A stretch of 47,863 nucleotides of DNA from contig JBJOKE010000039.1 in the NCBI GenBank assembly GCA_046046245.1, positions 1-47,863 of the forward strand, given 5' to 3'. The notes beneath the pieces are model-generated. The model did not search any database, was not told the origin of the DNA, and worked only from the letters and a program-made list of their open reading frames with translations. Position 1 is the first letter of the stretch; the number at the start of each line of letters is the position of its first letter. Source of the DNA: UBA4615 sp046046245. Its GTDB lineage: Bacteria; Pseudomonadota; Gammaproteobacteria; Burkholderiales; Burkholderiaceae_E. Positions 40,415 through 47,863 of the stretch are shown here, in pieces. Position numbers and translations under genes: made by a program.

Positions 40415-41545
40415 ATGCGCCGTACCGACGGTGGGGAGGCCCCCGCCGGACTCTCCGCGCCGGCCTCGCCGCCCACCGCGGCTGCGCCGGCCGCACCCGC
40501 GCCGCAACCGCCGCCCGGCGGGCCTCGCCGGCTGCTTCGCCTGCTGCTGCTGGTCGTCGTGCCGCTGGTCGCGGTCGCGGCGGGTCTGGACGTCTGGCTG
40601 CGCGGCGGCGGCGTGGCCGAGACCGACAACGCCTACGTGAAGGCCGACAAGATCCCGGTCAGCGCCGAGGTGGCGGGCACGGTGCGCGAGGTCCGCGTCC
40701 GCGAGAACCAGGCGGTCGCCGCCGGCGAGCTGCTGTTCAGGCTCGACGATGCCCCCTTCCGCGTGGCGGTCGCGAAGGCCGAGGCAAAGGTCGCGCAGGC
40801 CCGCACCGATGTCGCCGCGATGAAGGCCGGCTACCGGACCAAGCAGGCCGAGATCGCGCTGGCCCGCACCCGGCAGGACTTCGCGCGCCGCGACGAGGCG
40901 CGCCAGGCCGACCTCGCGGCGCGCAACTTCATCTCCACGTCCCGGCTCGACGAGGCGAGGCAGGCGACCGAGCTCGCCGGCCAGCAGACGGTGGCCGCAG
41001 AGCGCGAGCTCGCACGGATCGCCGAGACGCTCGGCGGCGGGCCCGAGGCGCCCGTCGATCGCCATCCGGCGGTGCTCGCCGCGCAGGCCGAGCTGATGCA
41101 GGCGAGGCTCGACCTGTCGCGCGCCGAGGTCCGCGCGCCGGTGGCGGGCACGGTGAGCCGGCCGCCGAAACCCGGCCAGTACGCGGCCGCGGGCGCGACC
41201 GCGCTCGCGCTGGTCGCCGACGGCGCGATCTGGATCGAGGCGAACTTCACCGAGACCGACCTCGCCTGGATCCGTCCCGACCAGCCGGTGACGATCCGCA
41301 TCGACACCTATCCGGGCGAGACCTGGTCCGGTGCGGTCGACAGCCTGGCGCCCGCCACCGGCGCCGAGTTCGCGGTGATCCCGCCACAGAATGCGACCGG
41401 CAACTGGGTCAAGATCGCGCAGCGCGTACCGGTACGGATCCGAGTCGAGTCGCGCGCCGACGGCCCGCCGCTGCGCGCCGGACTGAGCGCCAGGGTGTCC
41501 GTGCGGACCGGGCACGAGCGGCGGCTGTCGGACCTGCTGCCGTGA
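40415..41545 (+). CDS. emrA: HlyD/EmrA-type membrane fusion protein of an efflux pump
   Basis: A 376-residue periplasmic adaptor. A Pro-rich cytoplasmic tail (1-40) and one membrane anchor (LLRLLLLVVVPLVAVAAGLDVWL) precede ETDNAYVKADKIPVSAEVAG, the lipoyl half GTVREVRVRENQAVAAGELLF, a coiled-coil hairpin of about 110 residues, and the barrel with APVAGTVSRP and AGLSARVSV. It links EmrB in the inner membrane to an outer-membrane channel. Its ribosome site GGGAGG overlaps the marR stop. No TolC-type channel is in the window. Confidence 0.9.
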   Translation: MRRTDGGEAPAGLSAPASPPTAAAPAAPAPQPPPGGPRRLLRLLLLVVVPLVAVAAGLDVWLRGGGVAETDNAYVKADKIPVSAEVAGTVREVRVRENQAVAAGELLFRLDDAPFRVAVAKAEAKVAQARTDVAAMKAGYRTKQAEIALARTRQDFARRDEARQADLAARNFISTSRLDEARQATELAGQQTVAAERELARIAETLGGGPEAPVDRHPAVLAAQAELMQARLDLSRAEVRAPVAGTVSRPPKPGQYAAAGATALALVADGAIWIEANFTETDLAWIRPDQPVTIRIDTYPGETWSGAVDSLAPATGAEFAVIPPQNATGNWVKIAQRVPVRIRVESRADGPPLRAGLSARVSVRTGHERRLSDLLP

Positions 41546-43083
41546 GCGACGCGGCCCGCCACCGGTCGCTGATCACCGTGGCGGTGATGCTCGCCACGGT
41601 CATCCAGACGCTCGACTCGACGATCGCGAACGTCGCGCTGCCCAGGATGCAGGGCACGCTCGGCGCGACGCAGGACCAGATCAGCTGGGTGCTGACCTCG
41701 TACATCCTCGCGTCGGCGGTCTTCATGCCGCTCACCGGTTTCCTCGCCGCGCGGATCGGCCGCAAGCGACTGTTCGTCGCGTCGGTGATCGGCTTCACCG
41801 CGACCTCGATGCTCTGCGGCGCCGCGGGCTCGCTCGGGCAGATCGTGCTCTACCGCGTCATGCAGGGGATGTTCGGCGCCTTCCTCGTGCCGCTGTCGCA
41901 GGCGGTGCTGCTCGACTCCTGGCCGCGCGAGAAGCATGCGGCGGCGATGGCGGCCTGGGGCATCGGCGTGATGCTCGGCCCGATCCTCGGCCCGACGCTC
42001 GGCGGCTGGCTGACCGAGTACTACAGCTGGCGCTGGGTGTTCTTCATCAACCTGCCGATCGGGCTGCTCACCGCCGCGCTGATGCTCGCGTTCCTTCCCG
42101 AGACCCCGGTCGATCCCGCGCGCCGGCTCGACGCGCTCGGCTTCGGACTGCTCGCACTGGGACTCGCGTCGCTGCAGCTGATGCTCGACCGCGGCGAGAC
42201 GCTCGACTGGTTCGCGAGCCGCGAGGTCTGGCTCGAGGCCTGGATCGCCGCGCTGGCGCTGTGGGCCTTCGTCGCGCACGTTGCGACGCACCGCGCGCCC
42301 TTCATCGAGCCCGCGCTGCTCGCCGACCGGAACTTCGTCGTCGGCCTCGCGGCGGTGGCGGTGGTCGGCGTGGTGCTGTTCGCGACGACGACGCTGCTGC
42401 CGCCCTTCCTGTCGAACCTGATGGGCTATCCGGTGATCGACGTGGGCATGGTGCTCGCGCCGCGCGGCATCGGCACCGCGGCGGCGATGCTCGCCTGCGG
42501 ACGGATCGGCGACCGGATCGATCCGCGGCTGCTGATCGCCGGCGGCCTGCTGCTGACGGCCTGGTCGCTGCACCACATGACCGGCTTCGACACGGACGTG
42601 TCGGCGCGGACGCTGGTCTGGACCGGCGTGGTCCAGGGGCTGGGCATCGGCTTCGTGTTCCCGCCTCTGACCGCGGTGGCCTTCGCATCGCTGCCGCCGC
42701 GGCTGCGCAACGACGCCACCGGCCTGTTCAGCCTGGTGCGCAACGTCGGCAGCAGCGTCGGCATCTCGGTCGTGGTCTCGGAGCTCAGCCGCAATACCCA
42801 GGCGAACCACGCGGCGCTGGCCGTGTTCGCGGACCCGTCGCGGCTGCCGATGCGGCTCGCGATCGAGTCGGGCACGCTGCGGATCGACACCGTCGAGGGC
42901 CTGGCCGCGATCCAGGCCGAGGTCGCGCGACAGGCGGCGACGCTCGCGTTCCTGCAGGACTTCCGGACCATGACCTGGGTCAGCCTCGCGGCGCTGCCGC
43001 TGGTGGCGCTGCTGCGCCGGCCGCCGCGTCGTCCGGCGACCGGCCCGGCCGCGAACGCGCCGGCGGCGCACGCGATCGACTGA
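41542..43083 (+). CDS. emrB: DHA2-family multidrug efflux transporter
   Basis: A 513-residue major-facilitator transporter with about 14 hydrophobic segments. It starts LITVAVMLATVIQTLDSTIANVALPRMQG and has motif A-like GFLAARIGRKRLF, motif C GIGVMLGPILGPTLGG and WRWVFFINLPIG, all typical of EmrB/QacA. It exports hydrophobic drugs or aromatic compounds by proton exchange. The GTG start overlaps the emrA stop (GTGA), so the pair is translationally coupled. Expression is expected to follow the MarR regulator two genes upstream. Confidence 0.92.
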   Translation: MSDAARHRSLITVAVMLATVIQTLDSTIANVALPRMQGTLGATQDQISWVLTSYILASAVFMPLTGFLAARIGRKRLFVASVIGFTATSMLCGAAGSLGQIVLYRVMQGMFGAFLVPLSQAVLLDSWPREKHAAAMAAWGIGVMLGPILGPTLGGWLTEYYSWRWVFFINLPIGLLTAALMLAFLPETPVDPARRLDALGFGLLALGLASLQLMLDRGETLDWFASREVWLEAWIAALALWAFVAHVATHRAPFIEPALLADRNFVVGLAAVAVVGVVLFATTTLLPPFLSNLMGYPVIDVGMVLAPRGIGTAAAMLACGRIGDRIDPRLLIAGGLLLTAWSLHHMTGFDTDVSARTLVWTGVVQGLGIGFVFPPLTAVAFASLPPRLRNDATGLFSLVRNVGSSVGISVVVSELSRNTQANHAALAVFADPSRLPMRLAIESGTLRIDTVEGLAAIQAEVARQAATLAFLQDFRTMTWVSLAALPLVALLRRPPRRPATGPAANAPAAHAID

Positions 43084-43199
43084 ACGCGGCCGATGCCGAT
43101 GCGCACGCCCTCACTGGCCCCGGTACCGGGGCCGAGCTAGACTGCTGGCCGTCGTGCGTCCGTCGGCCCCGGCTGACCGTCCGTCCCCCCGACCCCTCC

Positions 43200-44264
43200 G
43201 TGCCCGTCCGCCTCCCCCTGATCGATGCGCTGAAGGCCCTCGCCTCGCAGCTGATCGTCCTGCACCACCTCGCGATCTACGGCCCGATGTCCGACGCCGT
43301 GCGCCCGTGGGCGGGGCCGCTGGTCGACGCGCTGGCCGACTGGGGGCGGCTCGCGGTGCAGCCCTTCCTGGTGATCGCCGGCTACCTCGCCGCACGCTCG
43401 CTGGCGCCCGGCGGCGTGCCGCGGGTGGCCGGGCCGATGTCGCTGGTCGCCCGGCGCTGGGTAAGGCTCGCCGGGCCCTACCTCGCCGCGCTGTCGGTCG
43501 CGCTGCTCACCGCCGCGATCGGCCGCGCGCTCACCCGGCACGAGACCGTGCCCGCCGTGCCGACGCTGCCGCAGGTGCTGGCCAACGCGGCGATGCTGCA
43601 GGACTGGCTGGGCCACGAGGCGCTGTCGGCCGGCGTCTGGTACGTGTCGATCGACCTGCAGCTCTATGCGCTGCTGGTCGGTCTGCTGTGGCTCGGCGCC
43701 CGCTCCGGCCGACGGGCCGCCGCGCCGGCGCTGGTGCTCGCGCTGGGTGCGGCCTCGCTGTTCTTCTTCAACCGCGACCCGCACTGGGACTCGGCCGGAC
43801 CCTACTTCTTCGGCTCGTATGCGCTGGGCGCACTCGCGGCGTGGGCCGGGCCGGGCCGCCACGGCCGGCTCGCGCTCGCCGCCATCGCCCTCCTCGGGCT
43901 CGCCGCGCTCGTCGTGGAACCACGGATCCGGATCGCGGTGGCGCTCGCGACCGCGCTGCTGCTCGCAGTCGGCCTGCCGCGCGGCTGGGGCGCGCACCGA
44001 CTCGATCGGCCGGTCGTCGGCGCGCTGGGCCGCATCTCGTATTCGGTCTTCCTGATCCACTACCCGGTCTGCGTGCTGTTCGAGGCCGCGGCGGCGCGCT
44101 GGTTCCCGACGAGCCCGTTGCCCGCCGCGGCCGGGCTGCTGCTCGCCTGGGCGGCGAGCAACGTCGCGGGCGCGCTGCTGTACCGCTCGGTCGAGGCGCC
44201 GCTGACGGCGGCGCTCGCGAAGCGCCGCGGTGCCCGGCCCGCTCAGAGCCCCTCGATCGCGTAG
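43200..44264 (+). CDS. Membrane acyltransferase (OafA/acyltransferase_3 family)
   Basis: A 354-residue inner-membrane protein with about ten hydrophobic segments. The opening LIDALKALASQLIVLHHLAIYGP has the conserved HH of acyltransferase family 3. WYVSIDLQLYALLVGLLWL and SYSVFLIHYPVCVLFE are the other family blocks. These transfer acetyl or other acyl groups to sugars on lipids or polysaccharides. The start is uncertain: a GTG at 43200 gives the family length, but no clear ribosome site precedes it. Its 3' end overlaps the convergent cyclase gene by 22 bases. Confidence 0.75.
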   Translation: MPVRLPLIDALKALASQLIVLHHLAIYGPMSDAVRPWAGPLVDALADWGRLAVQPFLVIAGYLAARSLAPGGVPRVAGPMSLVARRWVRLAGPYLAALSVALLTAAIGRALTRHETVPAVPTLPQVLANAAMLQDWLGHEALSAGVWYVSIDLQLYALLVGLLWLGARSGRRAAAPALVLALGAASLFFFNRDPHWDSAGPYFFGSYALGALAAWAGPGRHGRLALAAIALLGLAALVVEPRIRIAVALATALLLAVGLPRGWGAHRLDRPVVGALGRISYSVFLIHYPVCVLFEAAAARWFPTSPLPAAAGLLLAWAASNVAGALLYRSVEAPLTAALAKRRGARPAQSPSIA

Positions 44265-44917
44265 ACCCGCGCCGGCGCGCCGTCGGCGCGCGCCACCTTG
44301 AGCGGCGCCGCGCACAGCAGCACCCTCGGCTCGCGCAGCTCGGCGGTGTTGCAGACGTACTCGATCAGCGCGACGCCCTCGCGCAGCAGCCGGTGGTGCG
44401 TGTGGTGCTCCTCGAAGGGCACCCGCTCGCCGGCCATCATCCGGCGGATCGCATGGTCCTGCGGGAAGTCGAACGCGATCGCGCGGATCCGCCGCTCGCG
44501 CAGCCACTCGACCGCATCGGCCGCGAGCCACGGCGAGTCCATCCAGAACGCACGGTCGGCGGGCGAGCGATGGCGGTCCCACGCGGTCTTCATCAGCACC
44601 CGGTCGCCGGGGCCGATGCCCGGCGCGGCCGCGGCCAACATCGCCGCGTCGATCGCGGTCGACGGGCCCACCGCGTCGACCAGGTCGACGACCACCGCCG
44701 GCCCCACGACCTGATCGATCGCGATGTCGTCGGTGGTGGCGCCGCCGGGCACGATGTGGCTGACCGCGTCGACGTGCGTGAACGCATGGACCGACATCGA
44801 CAGCCGGGTGGCCACGTACTGGTCGCCGCGCTCGAAGTCGCCGAGCGTCTCGGTGGCCACCGGCCAGCGGAAGTGCGCCCGCACCGGCATCGACAGGTCG
44901 ACGACGCGCATCGTCAC
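44243..44917 (-). CDS. Cyclase/kynurenine formamidase-family hydrolase
   Basis: A 224-residue metal-dependent hydrolase of the cyclase family. It has the metal motif HAFTHVDAVSH (the usual H-x-G-T-H-x-D-x-x-x-H with Phe for Gly), DRVLMKTAW and a late EEHHTHHRLLREGVALIEYV. Relatives open cyclic amides or N-formylkynurenine. The start is the GTG that overlaps the dctP stop (GTGA), or the ATG six bases later. It is coupled to a DctP binding protein, which suggests that the hydrolase acts on what that protein captures. Confidence 0.85.
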   Translation of the reverse strand: MTMRVVDLSMPVRAHFRWPVATETLGDFERGDQYVATRLSMSVHAFTHVDAVSHIVPGGATTDDIAIDQVVGPAVVVDLVDAVGPSTAIDAAMLAAAAPGIGPGDRVLMKTAWDRHRSPADRAFWMDSPWLAADAVEWLRERRIRAIAFDFPQDHAIRRMMAGERVPFEEHHTHHRLLREGVALIEYVCNTAELREPRVLLCAAPLKVARADGAPARVYAIEGL

Positions 44918-45909
44918 TTCGCCATCGCGTCGATGCGGTCGACGAGTTCCGTGCCGAACTTCGACGTGTACATCGCGCGGACCCTGTCGTAGGCGGCCGC
45001 GCGGAACGGTCCGGTGTCGACGTTCTCGACGACCTGCACGCCGGCCTTGCGGATCGCCTCCAGGCTCGCCGCCTCCTCGTCGTGGTTCGTCCTGCGCTCC
45101 ACCTTCGCCCCCTCGGCCGCCGCGCGCAGCAGCAGCTCCTGATGGGCCTTCGACAGGCCGTTGAACTTCGCGAGGTTCATCGTCATCGGCGCCGCGGTGA
45201 ACGCGTGCCGCGTGAGGCTGAGGTGCTTCTGCACCTCCTGGAACTTCAGCTTCGCGATGTGCACGACCGGGTTCTCCTGGCCGTCGACGGTCCCGGTCTG
45301 CAGCGCGAGGTAGGTCTCGGAGATCGGCAGCGGCGCCGGATTGGCGCCCCAGATCTTGAAGGCCTCGACATGCATCGGGTTCGGCGTCGTCCGCAGCTTC
45401 ATGCCCTTCAGGTCCTCGGGCTTCGTGATCGGCCGCCTCGAGTTCGTCAGGTTGCGGAAGCCGATCTCCCAGAACGCGAGGCCCTTCAGCCCCTTCGCGT
45501 CGAGCCGCTCGAGCAGCTGGCGGCCGATCGGCCCGTCGATCACCGCGTAGGCATGGTCGACCGAGCGGAACAGGAACGGGATGTCGAGCGCCGACAGCTC
45601 GGGCGCGATGCCGCCGAAGAACGGATTGCCGCTGATGTTCAGGTCGATCGCGCCGAGCTGCGTGCCCTCGAGCGCGCGCACGCCCGCGCCGAGCTGCTCG
45701 GAGGGGAACACGTCGATGCGGATGGCGCCGCCGCTGCCCTGCTCGACCACCTCCTTGAAGCGCAGGGCGCCGGCGTGGACGGGGTCGGCGGTCGGGCCGT
45801 AGTGGGCGAGCTTCAGCACGATCGGGCCGGTCTGCGCGGCGGCGGGCGGCGCGACGGCGACGGACAGCGCGAGGGCCGCGGCGAGCGGCGCGAACAGGGT
45901 GCGGATCAC
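44914..45909 (-). CDS. TRAP transporter solute-binding protein DctP
   Basis: A 331-residue periplasmic binding protein. The signal peptide is RTLFAPLAAALALSVAVAPPAAAQ. The mature part has KLAHYGPTADPVHAGALRFKE, VFPSEQLGAG, SALDIPFLF and MKLRTTPNPMHVEAFKIWGANPAPLPISETYLALQTGTVDGQENP, with the Arg and Asn that hold a carboxylate. The GTG start follows GGAGGAGACCTC. DctQ and DctM membrane subunits are missing here, so the permease must lie elsewhere. It leads the cyclase gene. Confidence 0.92.
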   Translation of the reverse strand: MIRTLFAPLAAALALSVAVAPPAAAQTGPIVLKLAHYGPTADPVHAGALRFKEVVEQGSGGAIRIDVFPSEQLGAGVRALEGTQLGAIDLNISGNPFFGGIAPELSALDIPFLFRSVDHAYAVIDGPIGRQLLERLDAKGLKGLAFWEIGFRNLTNSRRPITKPEDLKGMKLRTTPNPMHVEAFKIWGANPAPLPISETYLALQTGTVDGQENPVVHIAKLKFQEVQKHLSLTRHAFTAAPMTMNLAKFNGLSKAHQELLLRAAAEGAKVERRTNHDEEAASLEAIRKAGVQVVENVDTGPFRAAAYDRVRAMYTSKFGTELVDRIDAMAK

Positions 45910-46036
45910 GAGGTCTCCTCCTTGCGGGATCGCGACCGCCCTGCGTGGGGCGGCCGTCGGGTTCAGCCCGCGGGACGCGGGCCGGCGGAACGGATGGGGC
46001 CCGCTCGCGCGGGCGGGGGGACGCGGGCCCGGCGCC

Positions 46037-46345
46037 TCAGGCGGCCGTGCTCATCACGTGGATGCGCCGATCGGCGACCAGGGCCTTGGTCTTCGCGCCG
46101 TAGGCCTTCATGTGCGGCGCGGCCGCGTGCGCGCCGAGCGCAGCGGCGTCGCGCCACTTCTCGATCACGACGAAGGTGTCCGGGCCGGCCGGCGCGGCGA
46201 AGGGCACGCCCGGCGCGTCGACCACCGGCTGGTACTCGATGCAGCCGTCCTCGGCGTGGACCGCGGGCATGTTCTCGCGGAACGCGGCGAGCACCTCGTC
46301 GCGCTTGCCGGGATGGCAGGTGATGAACGCGAGCACGTGGATCAT
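46037..46345 (-). CDS. Antibiotic-biosynthesis-monooxygenase (ABM) domain protein
   Basis: A 102-residue ferredoxin-like protein. ITCHPGKRDEVLAAFRENMPAVHAEDGCIEY and FVVIEKWRDAAALGAHAAAPHMKAY are the two ABM half-motifs, as in YgiN quinol monooxygenase. It is a small cofactor-free oxygenase or detoxifying enzyme for quinols. The ATG follows GGAGACCCCCGA. It lies upstream of dctP on the same strand with a 127-base gap and could be part of the same unit. Confidence 0.88.
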   Translation of the reverse strand: MIHVLAFITCHPGKRDEVLAAFRENMPAVHAEDGCIEYQPVVDAPGVPFAAPAGPDTFVVIEKWRDAAALGAHAAAPHMKAYGAKTKALVADRRIHVMSTAA

Positions 46346-46624
46346 TCGGGGGGTCTCCTGGTTCGTTGTCGGGTTCGGCGCGGGGCGGGTCGTTCCGGCC
46401 GGGGGCGGCGCCCCGCGGTGGCCCCGCGGGCGCCCGATCCTACCGCCCCGCCCGCGGCCCGGGCGAGCGCATCGGACCGGCGGCGGAACCCGGACGGCCC
46501 CGCCGCACCCGGAGGTCGGGATTCGGACCGCGGCCGCCGGGCGGCGCTATGATCGCCCCCCGGCCGTGGGGGCCTCTCCTCCGGCACCCACCGCGGGCCG
46601 GGAGTCACGGACCACGGAGACGCC

Positions 46625-47863
46625 ATGCCCACCGATCGCCCCACCCTGTCGCCCGCCGAGCAGGCGCTCCGGGACGCCGCCCTCGACTACCACCGCGCGC
46701 CCAGCCGCGGGAAGATCTCGATCACCCCCACCAAGCCGCTGTCGAACCAGCGCGACCTGTCGCTCGCCTACTCGCCGGGCGTGGCCTACGCCTGCCTGGA
46801 GATCGAGCGCGACCCCACGCTCGCGGCCGAGTACACCTCGCGCGGCAACCTGGTCGGCGTGGTCACCAACGGCACCGCGGTGCTCGGCCTCGGCGACATC
46901 GGCCCGCTCGCCGGCAAGCCGGTGATGGAGGGCAAGGGCTGCCTGTTCAAGAAGTTCGCCGGCATCGACGTCTTCGACATCGAACTGGCCGAGAAGGATC
47001 CCGAGAAGCTCATCGAGATCATCGCCGCGCTGGAGCCCACGCTCGGCGGCATCAACCTCGAGGACATCAAGGCCCCCGAGTGCTTCGTCATCGAGAGCCG
47101 CCTGCGCGAGCTGATGGACATCCCGGTCTTCCATGACGACCAGCACGGCACCGCGATCGTCGCCGCCGCGGGGCTGATCAACGCCTGCCACCTGACCGGG
47201 CGCGACCTGAAGAGCGTGAAGCTCGTCATCAACGGCGCCGGCGCCGCGGCGATCGCCTGCGCCGAGCTTGTGAAGGCGATGGGCATCCGCCCGCAGAACG
47301 TGATCCTCGCCGACACCAAGGGCGTCATCTGGCGCGGCCGCACCGAGGGCATGAACCAGTGGAAGTCGGCGCATGCGGTGGAGACGCCGGCGCGCACGCT
47401 GGCCCAGGCCATGGAAGGTGCCGACTGCTTCATGGGCCTGTCGGTGAAGGGCGCGGTGACGCCGGAGATGGTGCGGTCCATGGCCGCCCACCCGATCATC
47501 TTCGCCATGGCCAACCCCGACCCCGAGATCACGCCGGACGAGGCGCGCGCCGTCCGCCCCGACTGCATCGTCGCGACGGGACGGTCCGACTACCCGAACC
47601 AGGTCAACAACGTCCTCGGCTTCCCCTTCATCTTCCGCGGCGCGCTCGACGTGCGCGCCAGTACGATCAACGACGCGATGAAGGTCGCCGCGGCCGAGGC
47701 GCTGGCGATGCTGGCGCGCGAGGACGTGCCGGAGGAAGTCGCCGGCGCCGGCGCCGGCAAGTCGCGGCGCTTCGGCCCCGACTATAGCATCCCCAACGCC
47801 GGCGACCCGCGGCTGATCAGCCGCGTCTCGCCCGCCGTCGCCAAGGCGGCGATGGAGAGCGGC
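46625..47863 (+). CDS. maeB: NADP-dependent malic enzyme, 5' part
   Basis: The first 413 residues of a malic enzyme, open to the right edge. It has SITPTKPLSNQRDLSLAYSPGVAYACLEIE, with the catalytic Tyr in AYSPGV, then GKGCLFKKFAGID with the Lys, INLEDIKAPECF, and FHDDQHGTAIV for metal and substrate. The nucleotide fold is VINGAGAAAIACAEL. It turns malate into pyruvate and carbon dioxide. The MaeB type carries a phosphotransacetylase-like domain after about residue 430, which would be beyond this window. The ATG follows CACGGAGACGCC. The 279-base gap before it shows no other gene. Confidence 0.92.
   Translation, partial: MPTDRPTLSPAEQALRDAALDYHRAPSRGKISITPTKPLSNQRDLSLAYSPGVAYACLEIERDPTLAAEYTSRGNLVGVVTNGTAVLGLGDIGPLAGKPVMEGKGCLFKKFAGIDVFDIELAEKDPEKLIEIIAALEPTLGGINLEDIKAPECFVIESRLRELMDIPVFHDDQHGTAIVAAAGLINACHLTGRDLKSVKLVINGAGAAAIACAELVKAMGIRPQNVILADTKGVIWRGRTEGMNQWKSAHAVETPARTLAQAMEGADCFMGLSVKGAVTPEMVRSMAAHPIIFAMANPDPEITPDEARAVRPDCIVATGRSDYPNQVNNVLGFPFIFRGALDVRASTINDAMKVAAAEALAMLAREDVPEEVAGAGAGKSRRFGPDYSIPNAGDPRLISRVSPAVAKAAMESG

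Noticed and set aside
46548..46553. TATGAT as the maeB -10 box
   Set aside because: The hexamer is good, but no -35 box lies at 16-18 bases; the nearest candidate is 20 bases away.

Overview
The window is about 48 kb of very GC-rich DNA (about 70% by eye) with dense, short-spaced genes. It reads as chromosome of a soil or water betaproteobacterium of the order Burkholderiales. The pointers are the Bug-type (TctC) solute-binding proteins, the ugp operon, CoA-transferase and SDR catabolic genes, a CYP153-like P450, and proteins that resemble MhpC/MhpR, GarD, FadH, RlhA and MaeB. I see no tRNA, rRNA, CRISPR array, insertion sequence or phage gene. Almost everything is metabolism, transport and local regulation.

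Layout. 1-2.8 kb: 3' end of rlhA, a family III CoA-transferase and a small alpha/beta hydrolase. 2.9-5.5 kb: SDR and mhpC on the minus strand, divergent from mhpR across an 18-bp perfect palindrome. 5.6-9.9 kb: a minus-strand P450 / SnoaL-FMO / argE-like operon. 10.1-16.0 kb: garD, an M20 amidohydrolase, an enolase-superfamily dehydratase and a benzoylformate-decarboxylase-like ThDP enzyme. 16.1-19.2 kb: an NPPW methyltransferase, an rRNA pseudouridine synthase and a Tat-exported serine hydrolase. 19.3-23.3 kb: a GntR-regulated module of Bug binding protein, TauD/TfdA dioxygenase and isocitrate-lyase-fold lyase, closed by a strong hairpin. 23.3-27.1 kb: a second Bug protein, an odd ABC ATPase and an Omp85-type outer-membrane protein. 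27.1-32.0 kb: thioesterase and 2,4-dienoyl-CoA reductase, a Cys homologue of the GrdB/PrdB reductase family, and a MaoC hydratase. 32.1-34.4 kb: histidine ammonia-lyase and two small genes (KTSC-like, RHH-like). 34.4-39.8 kb: ugpBAEC with an epoxide hydrolase overlapping its end. 39.9-44.3 kb: marR-emrAB and a membrane acyltransferase. 44.2-46.3 kb: DctP, a cyclase-family hydrolase and an ABM monooxygenase. 46.6 kb to the end: 5' part of maeB.

How it works together. The region looks like a set of small peripheral catabolic modules. Each has an uptake protein (Bug, DctP, Ugp), one or two oxidative or hydrolytic enzymes and, often, its own regulator. They feed CoA thioesters, pyruvate/glyoxylate or C4 acids into central metabolism, where MaeB would act. 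The modules that best fit an undescribed pathway are GntR-Bug-TauD-lyase (19.3-23.3 kb), the P450/SnoaL-FMO/deacetylase operon, and the Cys form of a reductase family known mainly from selenoproteins of anaerobes. No intergenic stretch exceeds about 295 bases. Thirteen genes share the ribosome-binding sequence GGAGAC.
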